Source: CAYRHJ01 sp964424105
GTDB taxonomy: Bacteria; Planctomycetota; Phycisphaerae; UBA1845
NCBI GenBank assembly: GCA_964424105.1
Contig: CAYRHJ010000015.1
Location: 8,937 to 72,936, forward strand
Reading direction: 5' to 3'
DNA length: 64,000 bases
A program made the position numbers and the translations under genes. Positions within the stretch are counted from its first letter, which is position 1. Every line of letters begins with the position of its first letter. A model generated the notes under the pieces. That model worked only from the letters and a program-made list of their open reading frames with translations, searched no databases and was not told the origin of the DNA. Positions 8,686-17,768 of the stretch are shown piece by piece.

Positions 8686-9936
8686 ATGTTGACTTTTCCG
8701 ACACAATCTGAAAGTCAGGCGCTGACACCTGAACTGATGACTCGCAGTTGGCCCGTGTTGCGGCGATGTTTTGAGCAGTACGCGGGGCCTTGGCTTCCCG
8801 CGGTGCATCACGGTGAACCTGATCGGCCCTTCGCGTACAGCACGAAGGGCGGGTGCATGGTGGCGGCTGATATTTTCGATCGCTATGCGGAAGTGGGGTT
8901 GGTTCGCAGATCGTTCTATGAACGGGTGCATACGTGTCCCAAGTGCGATAGCCCCACGGTGATTTTTCGGGAAGTATGCGTTTCCTGCGGGATGGCGGGG
9001 TTGGAGCGCCCGGAGCTGATCCATCATTTCACTTGCGCGGGCGTGTTTGAAGCCGAGGCCTTCGGTGAACCGGGGAATCAGACGTGTCCCAAATGCCGGC
9101 TTGATTTGCGGTTCATCGGCGTGGATCACGAGTATCTGCTCGGTGAATTCAATTGCGTTTCCTGCGGCAACGTGTCGTCCACGGTTCCGACGGCTGGTCG
9201 CTGTCTGGACTGCGAAGACCGCTTCCCCGCGGAGCGGGCGGGTGCGCGTGACTGGTATCGATTTGAGCCGGAGGGCGAGGTTGATCCCACGGAGTACGCC
9301 CCCAAGCCCATGGAAAACGCTTTGATCGCGTTGGCTGGCGTGGCGGAGGAGCGCAACCATTACATCGGGTCGCACGTACATCGAATGCGGCGGTATTGCG
9401 CGTTACTCAGCCACACGCTCAAGGAAAAAGGTTACAAGGAAACGGGTGTTGACGTGTCGCCCGAATGGTGTGACGACCTGGGCGATGCCGCGCTCATGCA
9501 CGACATCGGCAACGTGGCCCTTCCGGAATCGCTCATCTGCAAGCGGGGCGTCTATACGGAGGACGAGCGAGCTGCGGTCACGCACCATGTTGAATATGGC
9601 AGTTTATGGATCGACGAGATGACGCATCAGTTCGGCCAGACGAACGTGTTGCGAATGGCCCAACGCGTGGTGCGCTTTCATCATGAACAGTGGGACGGTT
9701 CGGGATACGGCTCGGGCTTGATCGGCAAGGACGCGCCGCTGGAAGCGCGCATCGTGAAAGTGGCCGACGTGTACGACGCCATGCGTTGCCCCCGCGGCTA
9801 TCGGGAGGGTTGGCCTCATCACAAGGCGATGGAGGCGATCAAGGTGCAGGCCAACCGCACCTTGGATCCGGACATCGTGGACGTGATGAACGAGCAGCAG
9901 ATGGAGATGAAAGCGATTTTCGAGCAGACGACTTGA
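8686..9936 (+). CDS. TackOD1-like zinc-binding plus HD-GYP domain protein (putative c-di-GMP phosphodiesterase)
   Basis: 416 residues. The N-terminal half (about 60-190) has paired cysteine motifs CPKC...CVSC and CPKC...CVSC...CLDC, preceded by RRSFYERVHTCP, matching the TackOD1 zinc-binding sensor domain. The C-terminal half is an HD-GYP domain with LMHDIGN, THHVEYG, RFHHEQWDGSGYG and KVADVYDAM. The usual HDIGK lysine is N and GYP is GYG, while the metal His/Asp ligands are kept, so hydrolysis of c-di-GMP is plausible but not certain. It lies between the adaptor and the glycosyltransferase, so it probably controls that synthase. Confidence 0.82.
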   Translation: MLTFPTQSESQALTPELMTRSWPVLRRCFEQYAGPWLPAVHHGEPDRPFAYSTKGGCMVAADIFDRYAEVGLVRRSFYERVHTCPKCDSPTVIFREVCVSCGMAGLERPELIHHFTCAGVFEAEAFGEPGNQTCPKCRLDLRFIGVDHEYLLGEFNCVSCGNVSSTVPTAGRCLDCEDRFPAERAGARDWYRFEPEGEVDPTEYAPKPMENALIALAGVAEERNHYIGSHVHRMRRYCALLSHTLKEKGYKETGVDVSPEWCDDLGDAALMHDIGNVALPESLICKRGVYTEDERAAVTHHVEYGSLWIDEMTHQFGQTNVLRMAQRVVRFHHEQWDGSGYGSGLIGKDAPLEARIVKVADVYDAMRCPRGYREGWPHHKAMEAIKVQANRTLDPDIVDVMNEQQMEMKAIFEQTT

Positions 9937-9971
9937 TCCGGACCTTCAACAACCCTGCGGACGCGTGACCC

Positions 9972-11252
9972 ATGGGCTGGCCGTTTGCCTATCTTGATGA
10001 ATACCGCGCTTGGCTTGGCAGTCTGGATTATTACAGGCTGTTGATCATTCTGACGCCGTTTATTCTGATCGACACTCCGCGGTACGTGCTGACCAAGTTG
10101 TGGTTTTTGATCGTGGATTTGGTGACGGGTCAACCGCGGGACCCCACGTTTGATTATTGCCCGACGGTGACGGTCATCCTGGCTGGTCACAACGAAGCCG
10201 GCACCGTGGGCAAGACGATCGAGTCGGTGGTGGGTACGTATCCGAAGCTGGAAATCATCGTCGTGGACGACGGCAGCACGGATGGGATGGCGGCGGCGGT
10301 CAAGCCCTATCTGGACCAATACGAGAACATCCGTCTGTTTGTGCGTGCGGAGCGCGGGGGCAAAAGCAGTTGCTGCAATCTGGTGCTGAATCAAGCGTCG
10401 GGCGACATTCTGCTGGTGATCGACGCGGACAGCTCGCTGGAACCGACGGCCATCTGGGAGATGGTGCAACCGTTCAAGGACCCGACGGTGGGCGCGGTCG
10501 GGGGGACGGTTCGCGTTCGAAACCGATGGCGAAATCTGATCACGGCGCTGCAAGCCTATGAATATCTGCACACCATTTTTCTGGGGCGACAGGTGACCAG
10601 CCGAATGGGCATCATGGGTGTGGCTTCGGGGGCGTTGGGCGCGTTTCGAAAAGATACGATCTTGCGGTTTGGCGGCTGGGACGTGGGACCCGGCGAGGAC
10701 GGCGACATTACGTTGAAGACTCGCAAACTCGGGTACAAGGCTGTGTTCGCGCCCTACGCGGTCTGTCAGACCGACGCACCGGAAACGTGGCGGGGGTTTT
10801 TCAAACAGCGTCGGCGGTGGAATCGCGGGCTGATTCGATACAAATGTCGCAAGCACGTGGACCTGGCCAACCCGTTCACCGCTAATTTTCGCATCGAGAA
10901 CCTGATGTACATGCTGAACATCTGGTTCTTTCACATCGCCGTGGTGTTGGGGTTCTGGACGTATGTGATCTGGATGGCTTTTCATTGGAACCAGAACACT
11001 CGCTATACGCTTTTGACGACGTATCTGTGCTACACCGGTTTTCACGCCGTTCAGGCGATGATTCTTATGTATTACTCCGATCGCCGGTGGGAAGACTTTG
11101 TCACCTCGCTGGTCGTGCCCATCACGCCGATTTACAAATTTTGCGAACGATTCGTTCGGCTGGTCTCCATCACCGAGGAGTTCTTCTTCCGCCGCAGCTT
11201 CGACGACAACTACGTTCCGCCCCGCGTCCGCCGGGCCACCGTTCACTGGTAA
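9972..11252 (+). CDS. Processive family-2 glycosyltransferase, membrane polysaccharide synthase
   Basis: 426 residues. An N-terminal membrane segment (LLIILTPFILIDTPRYVL) precedes a GT-A catalytic domain with VVDDGSTDG, VIDADSS, GEDGDIT and QRRRWNRG, i.e. the D, DxD, D, Q/RxxRW set of cellulose/chitin/PNAG-type synthases. Two or more membrane segments follow (MLNIWFFHIAVVLGFWTYVIWMAF, TYLCYTGFHAVQAMILM). The sugar donor cannot be told from sequence. It is the third gene of an operon with a HlyD-like adaptor and an HD-GYP protein, so secretion of an exopolysaccharide under c-di-GMP control is the likely role. Confidence 0.87.
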   Translation: MGWPFAYLDEYRAWLGSLDYYRLLIILTPFILIDTPRYVLTKLWFLIVDLVTGQPRDPTFDYCPTVTVILAGHNEAGTVGKTIESVVGTYPKLEIIVVDDGSTDGMAAAVKPYLDQYENIRLFVRAERGGKSSCCNLVLNQASGDILLVIDADSSLEPTAIWEMVQPFKDPTVGAVGGTVRVRNRWRNLITALQAYEYLHTIFLGRQVTSRMGIMGVASGALGAFRKDTILRFGGWDVGPGEDGDITLKTRKLGYKAVFAPYAVCQTDAPETWRGFFKQRRRWNRGLIRYKCRKHVDLANPFTANFRIENLMYMLNIWFFHIAVVLGFWTYVIWMAFHWNQNTRYTLLTTYLCYTGFHAVQAMILMYYSDRRWEDFVTSLVVPITPIYKFCERFVRLVSITEEFFFRRSFDDNYVPPRVRRATVHW

Positions 11253-11438
11253 CGCGCTTTCGATCGACCGCTAATGCTCTGGATGTGTCGATGGAGGCTG
11301 GGTTATCGGTCGTAGGGAGTTTCGGGCGTCCGTTCATGAATTCGGCGGTGTCAGGAGTCGATAGCAACGTTGAATGGCCGTCAGAATCGGAGGACGGTTG
11401 GAAATTGATTGTTTCCATTTTTCGCCGACGAGTTTTGA

Positions 11439-11615
11439 ATGATCACACTTCGTTGTCCCAACCTCGCCTGCCGTGCCGTTCTTCAGGTGCCCAACGAGGT
11501 TCGCGGCAAACACGTTCGATGTGGGAGTTGCAACGAGTGCTTCGTCGTTCCGCAAATCCCCACGCCCGAAAAACGAAAGCCGCCGGCAGATAAGGCGGTC
11601 GCGCCAAAACCCTAG
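11439..11615 (+). CDS. Small zinc-ribbon protein (MJ0042-like)
   Basis: A 58-residue protein. It reads MITLRCPNLACRAVLQVPNE, then VRGKHVRCGSCNECFVVP and a Lys/Pro-rich tail. Two cysteine clusters (C6/C11 and C28/C31/C34) surround the L-VP-E-GK-V-C core typical of MJ0042-type zinc ribbons at the N-terminus of many planctomycete proteins. Here the ribbon stands alone. There is no strong ribosome site, so expression is uncertain, but the domain pattern is unlikely to be chance. Confidence 0.65.
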   Translation: MITLRCPNLACRAVLQVPNEVRGKHVRCGSCNECFVVPQIPTPEKRKPPADKAVAPKP

Positions 11616-11648
11616 GATGACCCAAGACGTCGGCTGGTTTGCCATTTG

Positions 11649-11736
11649 AATAGGGCGGAAGACCGCTCGCTTCGCGGTCGTGGCGATGTTTAGAGTCAAA
11701 TAGGAAGACCGCTCGCTTCGCGCTCGCGGCTCGTGA
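11649..11736. repeat. Pair of dispersed repeats containing gaagaccgctcgcttcgcg
   Basis: Two copies begin at about 11649 and 11698, each preceded by aatag. Related sequence appears in inverse orientation near 27003-27030 (agccgcgagcgcgaagcg) and in weaker form near 39434, 60668, 54620 and 63850. It is a local member of a dispersed non-coding family. Confidence 0.6.
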
Positions 11737-11765
11737 AGAGGCGGTTGCCGGAATGACGCATGCAG

Positions 11766-12353
11766 TTAGACCATGGCCCGGCGGAGCAGTTCACTTTCCC
11801 GCTGGCTGATTTCGAGGGTCATGGCCCATTCGCGGGCGGCGCCGGTCATTTTCTTGAGCGTGCTTCGCAGGATTCGAACGGTCTTATCGTCATCCCATTG
11901 GTCAACGTAGTTCTTGAGCTTGTGCTGGAGGAAGACGATGCAGTCGGCGTCTTCGAGCGTGCGAGCGTCGGCGTCGGCCGGCCAATTTTTGCGAGTAATC
12001 AGGTTGCGGACGATTTGAATCGTTTCGGCAGGATAGTCCAATTCGCGGAGCACCTTGGCTGCGACGTGGGCATGATGTTGGGCACAGGCATCTCGCCATT
12101 CGTGGTAGCCCACGTTGGTTTTGGGATACTCGTCCCGTGAAATCTTCCATCGCTCGACGGTGTGTGCCCGGGCGGCTAACAACAGCGATTCGGAGGGATT
12201 GGCATCAAGCCGCTTGACGCATTCGTAGACGCGTTGGGCGAACAAGCGTTCCCGTGGTTGCGCCAGGCCGTCGACTCGGTCGGTTCGGGGGTCGTGGCTG
12301 TTCAGCTCGTCGAATCGCTTGATGGCGTCGTGAAAGCGTTGGTCATCGACCAT
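11766..12353 (-). CDS. DUF4202 family protein
   Basis: 195 residues, soluble, with the full DUF4202 pattern: FHDAIKRFDELNSHDPRT, LFAQRVYECVKRL, LLLAARAHTVERWKISRDEYP, GYHEWRDACAQHHA, TLEDADCIVFLQHKL and a C-terminal helix ending the fold. Conserved His and Asp residues in an all-helical arrangement recall HD-type hydrolases, but the reaction is unknown to me. It is a single minus-strand gene, next to but not overlapping the amidohydrolase operon. Confidence 0.82.
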   Translation of the reverse strand: MVDDQRFHDAIKRFDELNSHDPRTDRVDGLAQPRERLFAQRVYECVKRLDANPSESLLLAARAHTVERWKISRDEYPKTNVGYHEWRDACAQHHAHVAAKVLRELDYPAETIQIVRNLITRKNWPADADARTLEDADCIVFLQHKLKNYVDQWDDDKTVRILRSTLKKMTGAAREWAMTLEISQRESELLRRAMV

Positions 12354-12402
12354 GGTTCAATTGTAACAGGAGTGGTCGATTCTGCGAGAACCTTCGCGGA
12401 AC

Positions 12403-13656
12403 CTATCGCTGTGCATCGTCGGTCACCTGTCCGTTGATCACCACGCCGATGCAGTGGCTCGTATACTCGAAGGGATCGCCGTCATAGACGGCTACGTCGC
12501 CGTCTTTTCCAACCTCCAATGAACCCACGCGATCTTCGATACCCAGGATGCGGGCTGCATCGATGGTGATGCTGGCGAGGGTTTCATCGAAGGATAGGCC
12601 GTTGGCGGCGGCGAGGGCCGCTTCGAACAGCACCACGCGCGTCTTGGGCACATAGCCTTCGTAGCCGCTCTGACAAGCCAATGGAATTCCGGCGGCGCGA
12701 AGCTTGGCGGGCGTCTCAAAGCTGAGGTTTTCGCGCTCGCCATAGGCTCGGGCCATCAACGGGTGAACGATGACGGGAACGCCCGCTTCCTTGATCTGAT
12801 CGATCAAGAGGTAGCTTTCCGTCGCACTGTCCAGCCAGACGGTGATGTCGAATTCTTCTGCCAGCCGCAAGACGCTGCTGATGTCTTGGGCCCGTTCCGC
12901 CGTCACCATCAAGGGAATCTCGCGTTTCAGGACCTTGCCGAGCGCTTCGAGCTTCAAATCGGTGCCCGGCTTCTTGTCGTCCTCCGCAGTCTCCTGTTTG
13001 TGAAGATATTCGCGGGCTTTGATGAACTCGGCGCGGAGCATGGCCATCATCTTTCCGCGCGTGCCCGGTGATTTGCCTTTCTCCTTTTTTGCCGACTGAC
13101 TCAGCGTGGCAGCGATGGCGGCGGGGGCTTTGATGAGCACGTCGTCGATCGTGGCGCCGCTGGTCTTGACGATCATGGTTTGGCCGGAGATCAACTCGCC
13201 GGGGGCGTGTCCGGTGTGGACGGTGGTGATGCCGAAACTCCGCAACCAATCGATCAATTCCTCGCGGGTGTTGTAGGCGTCGATGGCCCGCAACTCCGGT
13301 TGGATAGCGGACGACTCCTCGATCTGATCCTGATCGTGCTTTTGGTTGTAAATGCCGGTCAGGCCCACGACACTGTGGGCATCGATCAATCCCGGTGTGA
13401 CCACGGCGCCGGTCAAGACGCGGAAACCCGGTGGAACGGCCACTTGCGAGGCTGGACCGACCGCAACAATTTTTCCGTCGCGAATGACCACCACGCCGTC
13501 GTCAATGGGCGGCCCGGCCATGGTGAAAACTTTTTCGCCGCGAATTGCGACCTGCCCCATCGCGACGGGCAGGCCCATGGTGCACACGCAGGCCATCATC
13601 GATAAACAACAGGCGCGGATCGATAAACGTTGGGACCATTGTGATATTCGTTTCAT
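12403..13656 (-). CDS. Secreted amidohydrolase-like protein lacking metal ligands
   Basis: 417 residues with a signal peptide (RACCLSMMACVCTMGLPVAMG). The amidohydrolase frame is clear (VVIRDGKIVAVGP, VVTPGLIDAHSVVG, ARILGIEDRVGSLEVGKDGDVAVYDGDPFEY). But HxH is HSV, the later His pair is absent (VTAERAQD, WLDSATESY) and the Asp block reads LACQSGYEGY. Its operon partner at 13656-14966 retains HNH, HHHTHRHDD and FHTDDW at the same places. This copy is probably non-catalytic, perhaps a structural partner. Its start overlaps the partner's stop (TAATG), implying coupled translation. Confidence 0.82.
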   Translation of the reverse strand: MKRISQWSQRLSIRACCLSMMACVCTMGLPVAMGQVAIRGEKVFTMAGPPIDDGVVVIRDGKIVAVGPASQVAVPPGFRVLTGAVVTPGLIDAHSVVGLTGIYNQKHDQDQIEESSAIQPELRAIDAYNTREELIDWLRSFGITTVHTGHAPGELISGQTMIVKTSGATIDDVLIKAPAAIAATLSQSAKKEKGKSPGTRGKMMAMLRAEFIKAREYLHKQETAEDDKKPGTDLKLEALGKVLKREIPLMVTAERAQDISSVLRLAEEFDITVWLDSATESYLLIDQIKEAGVPVIVHPLMARAYGERENLSFETPAKLRAAGIPLACQSGYEGYVPKTRVVLFEAALAAANGLSFDETLASITIDAARILGIEDRVGSLEVGKDGDVAVYDGDPFEYTSHCIGVVINGQVTDDAQR

Positions 13657-14966
13657 TATTGGTCCCCTTCATGTTCATGACAGCACAGGTATGGCTCGGT
13701 GTCGTGTCCCGCACCGTAGCCGCCCACGGCATACAGCAGATCGCCCGGAATCGACCGATCAAATACTCGTTTACCCTCGACCCACGTTTCCAAAACGTCG
13801 GTGTACACGCTCAGCGGGTCGCCCGACAAGATGATGAAATCGGCGTCCTTGCCGACGTCGAGCGAACCTATTCGATCGTCCAGGTCCAACATTTTTGCAC
13901 CCGCCAACGTCAGGGCCTTGAGCGCGGCTTCGCGAGACATGCCCGCCCGAACACCCAAGGCGGCCATGCGAAAAAACAGACGCGAATCGGTGATCCAGTC
14001 ATCGGTATGAAAGGCCACTTCGACGCCGGCTTTTTCGAGAATACCGCCCGTCTTGAACAAAAGATTGACCGCCTCCAACTTGCCGCCCGGACTATCGACC
14101 AGAATGATCGAACAGGGGACACCGGCAGCGGCGATTTCCTCTGCCACTTTCCACCCCTCGCTGACGTGATGCAGCACGACGCGGAATCCGAACTCCTGGG
14201 CCAACCGCAATACGGTCATGATGTCATCGTGACGGTGGGTATGGTGATGCACGATCCGCTTTCCGGCCATGGCCTCGATCAGCGCTTCGGAGGCCAAGTC
14301 GCGCTCGGGAAGCTTGGACTCATCGTCGCCGGCCCGTTCGATTTTCTGTTGGTACTCCCGTGCTTTGATGTATTTTTCACGGACGAGCGCGGCGGACTTG
14401 CCCCGCGTGCCGGGGAAGGGCGGGTCACGCATGGAGTTGGTTCCGTTGGCCATCTTCAAACCGCCCATGGGTTTTCCAGCCTGATCGAGGATGAATCGTT
14501 CCTCGATCGTCTGGGCGTCACGCATTTTCATGTAAATCGTCTGACCGCTGATCAGGTGGCCTGAACCCGGCATGATGTTGATGGTCGTCAAGCCGCCGGC
14601 CACGACACGCCTGAAACCCGAATCCATAACGTTGATGGAATCCAGGATGCGAACCTCGGGCTGGATAGGGCCGGTGGAATCCGCACCGCCGATTCCGCCC
14701 ACGTGGTTGTGTGTACAAATCAGGCCGGGCATCAGGGTCTTGCCGGTGACGTCGAGGCGAACGGCATCGGTGGGGACGGGCGTTGAATCCACGGGCCCGA
14801 CCGCGGTGATTTTTCCGCGTTCGATGACCAGCGTGCCGTGTTGGACGACGTCGCCGCTGATGGGTACGATGATCCCACCGACGAAGGCGTGCGGGCGTTC
14901 TTGTGCATAGCCGGCATCGCGCGTGACAAGCAGGACGCCAAGAAGGAACAGAATACGTAGTTTCAA
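13656..14966 (-). CDS. Secreted metal-dependent amidohydrolase
   Basis: 436 residues. The start is a TTG at 14966 with AAGGAGG six bases upstream, giving a signal peptide (LKLRILFLLGVLLVTRDAGYAQ). Amidohydrolase motifs are GTLVIERGKITAVGPV, TLMPGLICTHNHVGG, HHHTHRHDD, VLHHVSEGW, VAFHTDDW and AKMLDLDDRIGSLDVGKDADF. The metal ligands are complete, so it is likely active on a cyclic amide, imide or peptide-like substrate (imidazolonepropionase-related group); the substrate is unknown. First gene of a two-gene operon with a degenerate paralogue. Divergent from the 15031 gene across a 64-bp spacer. Confidence 0.87.
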   Translation of the reverse strand: MKLRILFLLGVLLVTRDAGYAQERPHAFVGGIIVPISGDVVQHGTLVIERGKITAVGPVDSTPVPTDAVRLDVTGKTLMPGLICTHNHVGGIGGADSTGPIQPEVRILDSINVMDSGFRRVVAGGLTTINIMPGSGHLISGQTIYMKMRDAQTIEERFILDQAGKPMGGLKMANGTNSMRDPPFPGTRGKSAALVREKYIKAREYQQKIERAGDDESKLPERDLASEALIEAMAGKRIVHHHTHRHDDIMTVLRLAQEFGFRVVLHHVSEGWKVAEEIAAAGVPCSIILVDSPGGKLEAVNLLFKTGGILEKAGVEVAFHTDDWITDSRLFFRMAALGVRAGMSREAALKALTLAGAKMLDLDDRIGSLDVGKDADFIILSGDPLSVYTDVLETWVEGKRVFDRSIPGDLLYAVGGYGAGHDTEPYLCCHEHEGDQ

Positions 14967-15030
14967 ATGGAGCCTCCTTCCGAGAGTGATACAGCCATTG
15001 AACAGGCGAATCGTAGCGAAGGATACACGA

Positions 15031-16086
15031 ATGACAAGCAAGACCGCGGAAATGAATGGGCGCTCGTCTGATTTTGGGCCGCGTTTGTTCTGGTTGCCCA
15101 TGGGTTTGCTTCCGTTTTCGATTTCGGCGTGGGCTGCGGACCCTGCGGATGCCCGTGCGGATGTGCGTACCCGTCTGGATTTTCGGGTCAGTGCAGTGGT
15201 CGATATGCATTATTACGTACGGGCGCTGGCTGATAGGGAAAACGTTCCCATCGAATACGCCGAGGCGGTAAATGCCGTCCGCGAGCTGAACGACGCGCTG
15301 CAAAACGCCATGGCCTGGGGTTTCATCGAGTCGAATTTGGAAGGTTGCCGCACGTTTGATGACGTGATTCGGGAATTCGGCGACCTGCCCGAATCAAGTC
15401 GGCTTTTCGGGGGGCGCCGCATCCAGTTACGATCGCTGGCCATCAACCTCGCCACCGCGGCTGGAAAGGCTTTTCCCGCTTTTGAAAAGGAAGTTTGGCC
15501 TCAGCACGAAACTTCCCTGGCAACCGCCCGGAAGCGTATCGACGCCGACTTGATGTCCAAACAGGCGGAATGCTTCTCGTTCATGTTTGAAAAACTAGGG
15601 ATCATCGATCCGGGCGTGGAGATTCCCGTGCATCTTGTCGTTGACGCGCCTTTTCCCGAGGCATTCACGCATCGTCGCGTCGGGGGTGGTGGGATGTGTT
15701 TCGTGGGCGTCGCGAACGCGCCGGGCAGTCAATTATATGAATCGATATTGCACGAAGCGACGCACGTGCTCGACATCGCCTCGGAAGATCGGGGCGTCTT
15801 CGTCGAATTGCGGGGCGCGCTCAGTCAGGCGGGCGTCAGCCGACGAGACGCAGTCTATCGTGATTTGCCGCACACGTTGATGTTCGTTCAGGCGGGCGAG
15901 ACCATTCGCAGGATCGTGAACCCGGACCATCAACATTACGGGGACGTTGCGGAGTATTATCAACGTGTAGGCCCGGTGTCGGAAATTGTTCGCAAACACT
16001 GGACGTCCTACTTGGATGGCCAAATGTCGCGGGAAGACGCCGTCGCGAAGATGGTGGAGGAGGCCGTCCCGCCCGGCGAAAAGTAG
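15031..16086 (+). CDS. Secreted HEATH-motif putative metallopeptidase
   Basis: 351 residues, exported by an N-terminal signal peptide (FWLPMGLLPFSISAWA). The start at 15031 follows AAGGA. The zinc-binding motif HEATHVLD fits HExxH and lies in the middle of an otherwise unrecognised helical protein, followed by FVELRGALSQ and a C-terminal YLDGQMSREDAVAKMVEEA. I infer a periplasmic zinc protease or zinc-binding protein. It is divergently transcribed from the amidohydrolase operon, so a shared promoter region is likely. Confidence 0.6.
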   Translation: MTSKTAEMNGRSSDFGPRLFWLPMGLLPFSISAWAADPADARADVRTRLDFRVSAVVDMHYYVRALADRENVPIEYAEAVNAVRELNDALQNAMAWGFIESNLEGCRTFDDVIREFGDLPESSRLFGGRRIQLRSLAINLATAAGKAFPAFEKEVWPQHETSLATARKRIDADLMSKQAECFSFMFEKLGIIDPGVEIPVHLVVDAPFPEAFTHRRVGGGGMCFVGVANAPGSQLYESILHEATHVLDIASEDRGVFVELRGALSQAGVSRRDAVYRDLPHTLMFVQAGETIRRIVNPDHQHYGDVAEYYQRVGPVSEIVRKHWTSYLDGQMSREDAVAKMVEEAVPPGEK

Positions 16087-16248
16087 GCCGACTGGTCGAA
16101 TGAAACTTCGTCGATCGGTTGTTTCGATGGCAATGTTCAGCGGCCCAACGTCGCACGCCCTTGACGATGTGCGATCATCCAGTTCTAATCCATTTCCGTG
16201 TCAATGGCGTCACAACTGCCTTGGCCGCGTTTAATAGGGAGATGCGTC

Positions 16249-17121
16249 ATGCGGACATTGGGTCTGGCTTGGATTGTGGCATGGATGGGATGTGCGGGTT
16301 GCAACACCGATCCGATGTGGGAGCCGTCCCAGCGAGCGAGGGGTCCGCTGGGATCGATCGATCGGCCTGACGGGGTCGGACTTCCTGATATTCGAATCGC
16401 CGATGCGCATGAAGTGGACATGGTCGAACAGGTCCTGACCCATCGCGCAATGTACCATCGGTCATTGCAAGCGCTTCACGATTATTACCAGCAGCACGGA
16501 TACGAAAGCAAGCGAACCTGGACGCTGAACGAACTGGCTGACGTCAAGCGGATTCGGCCTTATCGGTACATTCTGGATGCGGAGATTCCCTCGTCCGACC
16601 TGCAACCGCGCGACAGCATCGCCGAGGCAGACGCGATGTTTGAAAGGGGATTGGTCTTGCTGAAAGAAGGGGGACACAACCTGCCGTTCGTCTATCGCGA
16701 AGGCCGACTTCGCGAGGCGTTGGCGACGTTTCGCGAGTTGATTGAACGGTACCCGTCCAGCGACAAGATCGATGACGCCGCGTTCTATTGCGGTGAAATT
16801 CACAAGGAATATTTCAAGGGCGAGGAGCCCCTCGCGATTCGCTGGTACGAGCGGGCGTTCACGTGGAACCCGCAGATTCAGTTGCCGGCAAGGTTTCAAG
16901 CCGCGGTGGTCTATGATTATCGATTGCACGATCGTGATCGGGCGCTGGAGTTGTATCAGGACGTACGCCGCGTGGAAACGTTTAACCAATCCAACGTCAT
17001 CTTCGCGGTTGCCCGAATCGAACAGTTGACCTCCGACCGATTGCCGCATGCGCCGGAGCCGAATGTGGGGCGAGTTTTGGGCGCGCCGGCGGATGCATCG
17101 CGGTCACCGAATCAACCTTGA
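16249..17121 (+). CDS. TPR-type putative lipoprotein
   Basis: 290 residues. The start at 16249 follows GGGAG. The N-terminus (MRTLGLAWIVAWMGCAGCNTDP) looks like a lipoprotein signal with two candidate cysteines, although the lipobox is imperfect. The rest has tetratricopeptide-like helices (DAMFERGLVLLKEG, LREALATFRELIERYPSSDKIDDAAFYCGEI, ALELYQDVRRVE) as in BamD or YbgF type envelope scaffolds. Followed after 36 bp by a membrane-protein gene. Confidence 0.65.
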   Translation: MRTLGLAWIVAWMGCAGCNTDPMWEPSQRARGPLGSIDRPDGVGLPDIRIADAHEVDMVEQVLTHRAMYHRSLQALHDYYQQHGYESKRTWTLNELADVKRIRPYRYILDAEIPSSDLQPRDSIAEADAMFERGLVLLKEGGHNLPFVYREGRLREALATFRELIERYPSSDKIDDAAFYCGEIHKEYFKGEEPLAIRWYERAFTWNPQIQLPARFQAAVVYDYRLHDRDRALELYQDVRRVETFNQSNVIFAVARIEQLTSDRLPHAPEPNVGRVLGAPADASRSPNQP

Positions 17122-17157
17122 TGGGGTTAGGGCGGGCGTGTCATTGCGCCGGGAAAT

Positions 17158-17691
17158 ATGAGTCGCATTTTGGCATCGCTGGCGGTTGCGGACCTGGTTT
17201 TGTGGGTCGGAAGCGGCGTGCTGGGTTTCCTGGTTCACGATGACGGCGGGTATGCCCGGCATTTCATCTTGGCGTTGTTTACTTCGCTGCTTACGGTCTT
17301 CATACACGCGGTGGCGCTGACCTATTTCAGCGCCAGTGGGCGGATGATCAGTCAAGCTGTTTTCATCGGTCATCTGGCCGGCGCGACGTTGGACCAGGTG
17401 CGGGTGAACAAGGGCCGCGTCGTTCGGTGGATCGGCGTGGGGGTGTCGGCCGTCGTCGTCAACGTTGCTTTCGGCGCCTTGACCGCTCGCGACTCGACGT
17501 GGCATGTGTTTCACGTGTTCACCAGCGTGATGGGGATGTTCGCCAATGCGGCTGCGTTCTGGGTCATTTTCGGGGCCGTCTGCGACCAGTCGAACTTGAT
17601 GCGGGGCGTTTTTTCACAGTATCAGGATCGGCGGACGCAGATTCGGCGGGGCGACGTTTTCCCCGCGAGGGAATCGCCGGACAATGACTGA
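17158..17691 (+). CDS. Small four-helix membrane protein of unknown function
   Basis: 177 residues with about four membrane segments (LASLAVADLVLWVGSGVLGFLV, HFILALFTSLLTVFIHAVALTYF, VVRWIGVGVSAVVVNVAFGAL, MGMFANAAAFWVIFGAVC). Three histidines occur in or near membranes (VHDD, FIHAVALTYF, WHVFHVF), which could bind haem or metal, but no family is recognised. Between the TPR lipoprotein gene and guaB, all on the plus strand. Confidence 0.6.
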   Translation: MSRILASLAVADLVLWVGSGVLGFLVHDDGGYARHFILALFTSLLTVFIHAVALTYFSASGRMISQAVFIGHLAGATLDQVRVNKGRVVRWIGVGVSAVVVNVAFGALTARDSTWHVFHVFTSVMGMFANAAAFWVIFGAVCDQSNLMRGVFSQYQDRRTQIRRGDVFPARESPDND

Positions 17692-17768
17692 CCGTTCGCG
17701 CTTGACCGTTCGATCCATTCGGTGTATTCGGTACGAGGCAACAGGCTTGCGAGCGAAAGGAGCCCTGG

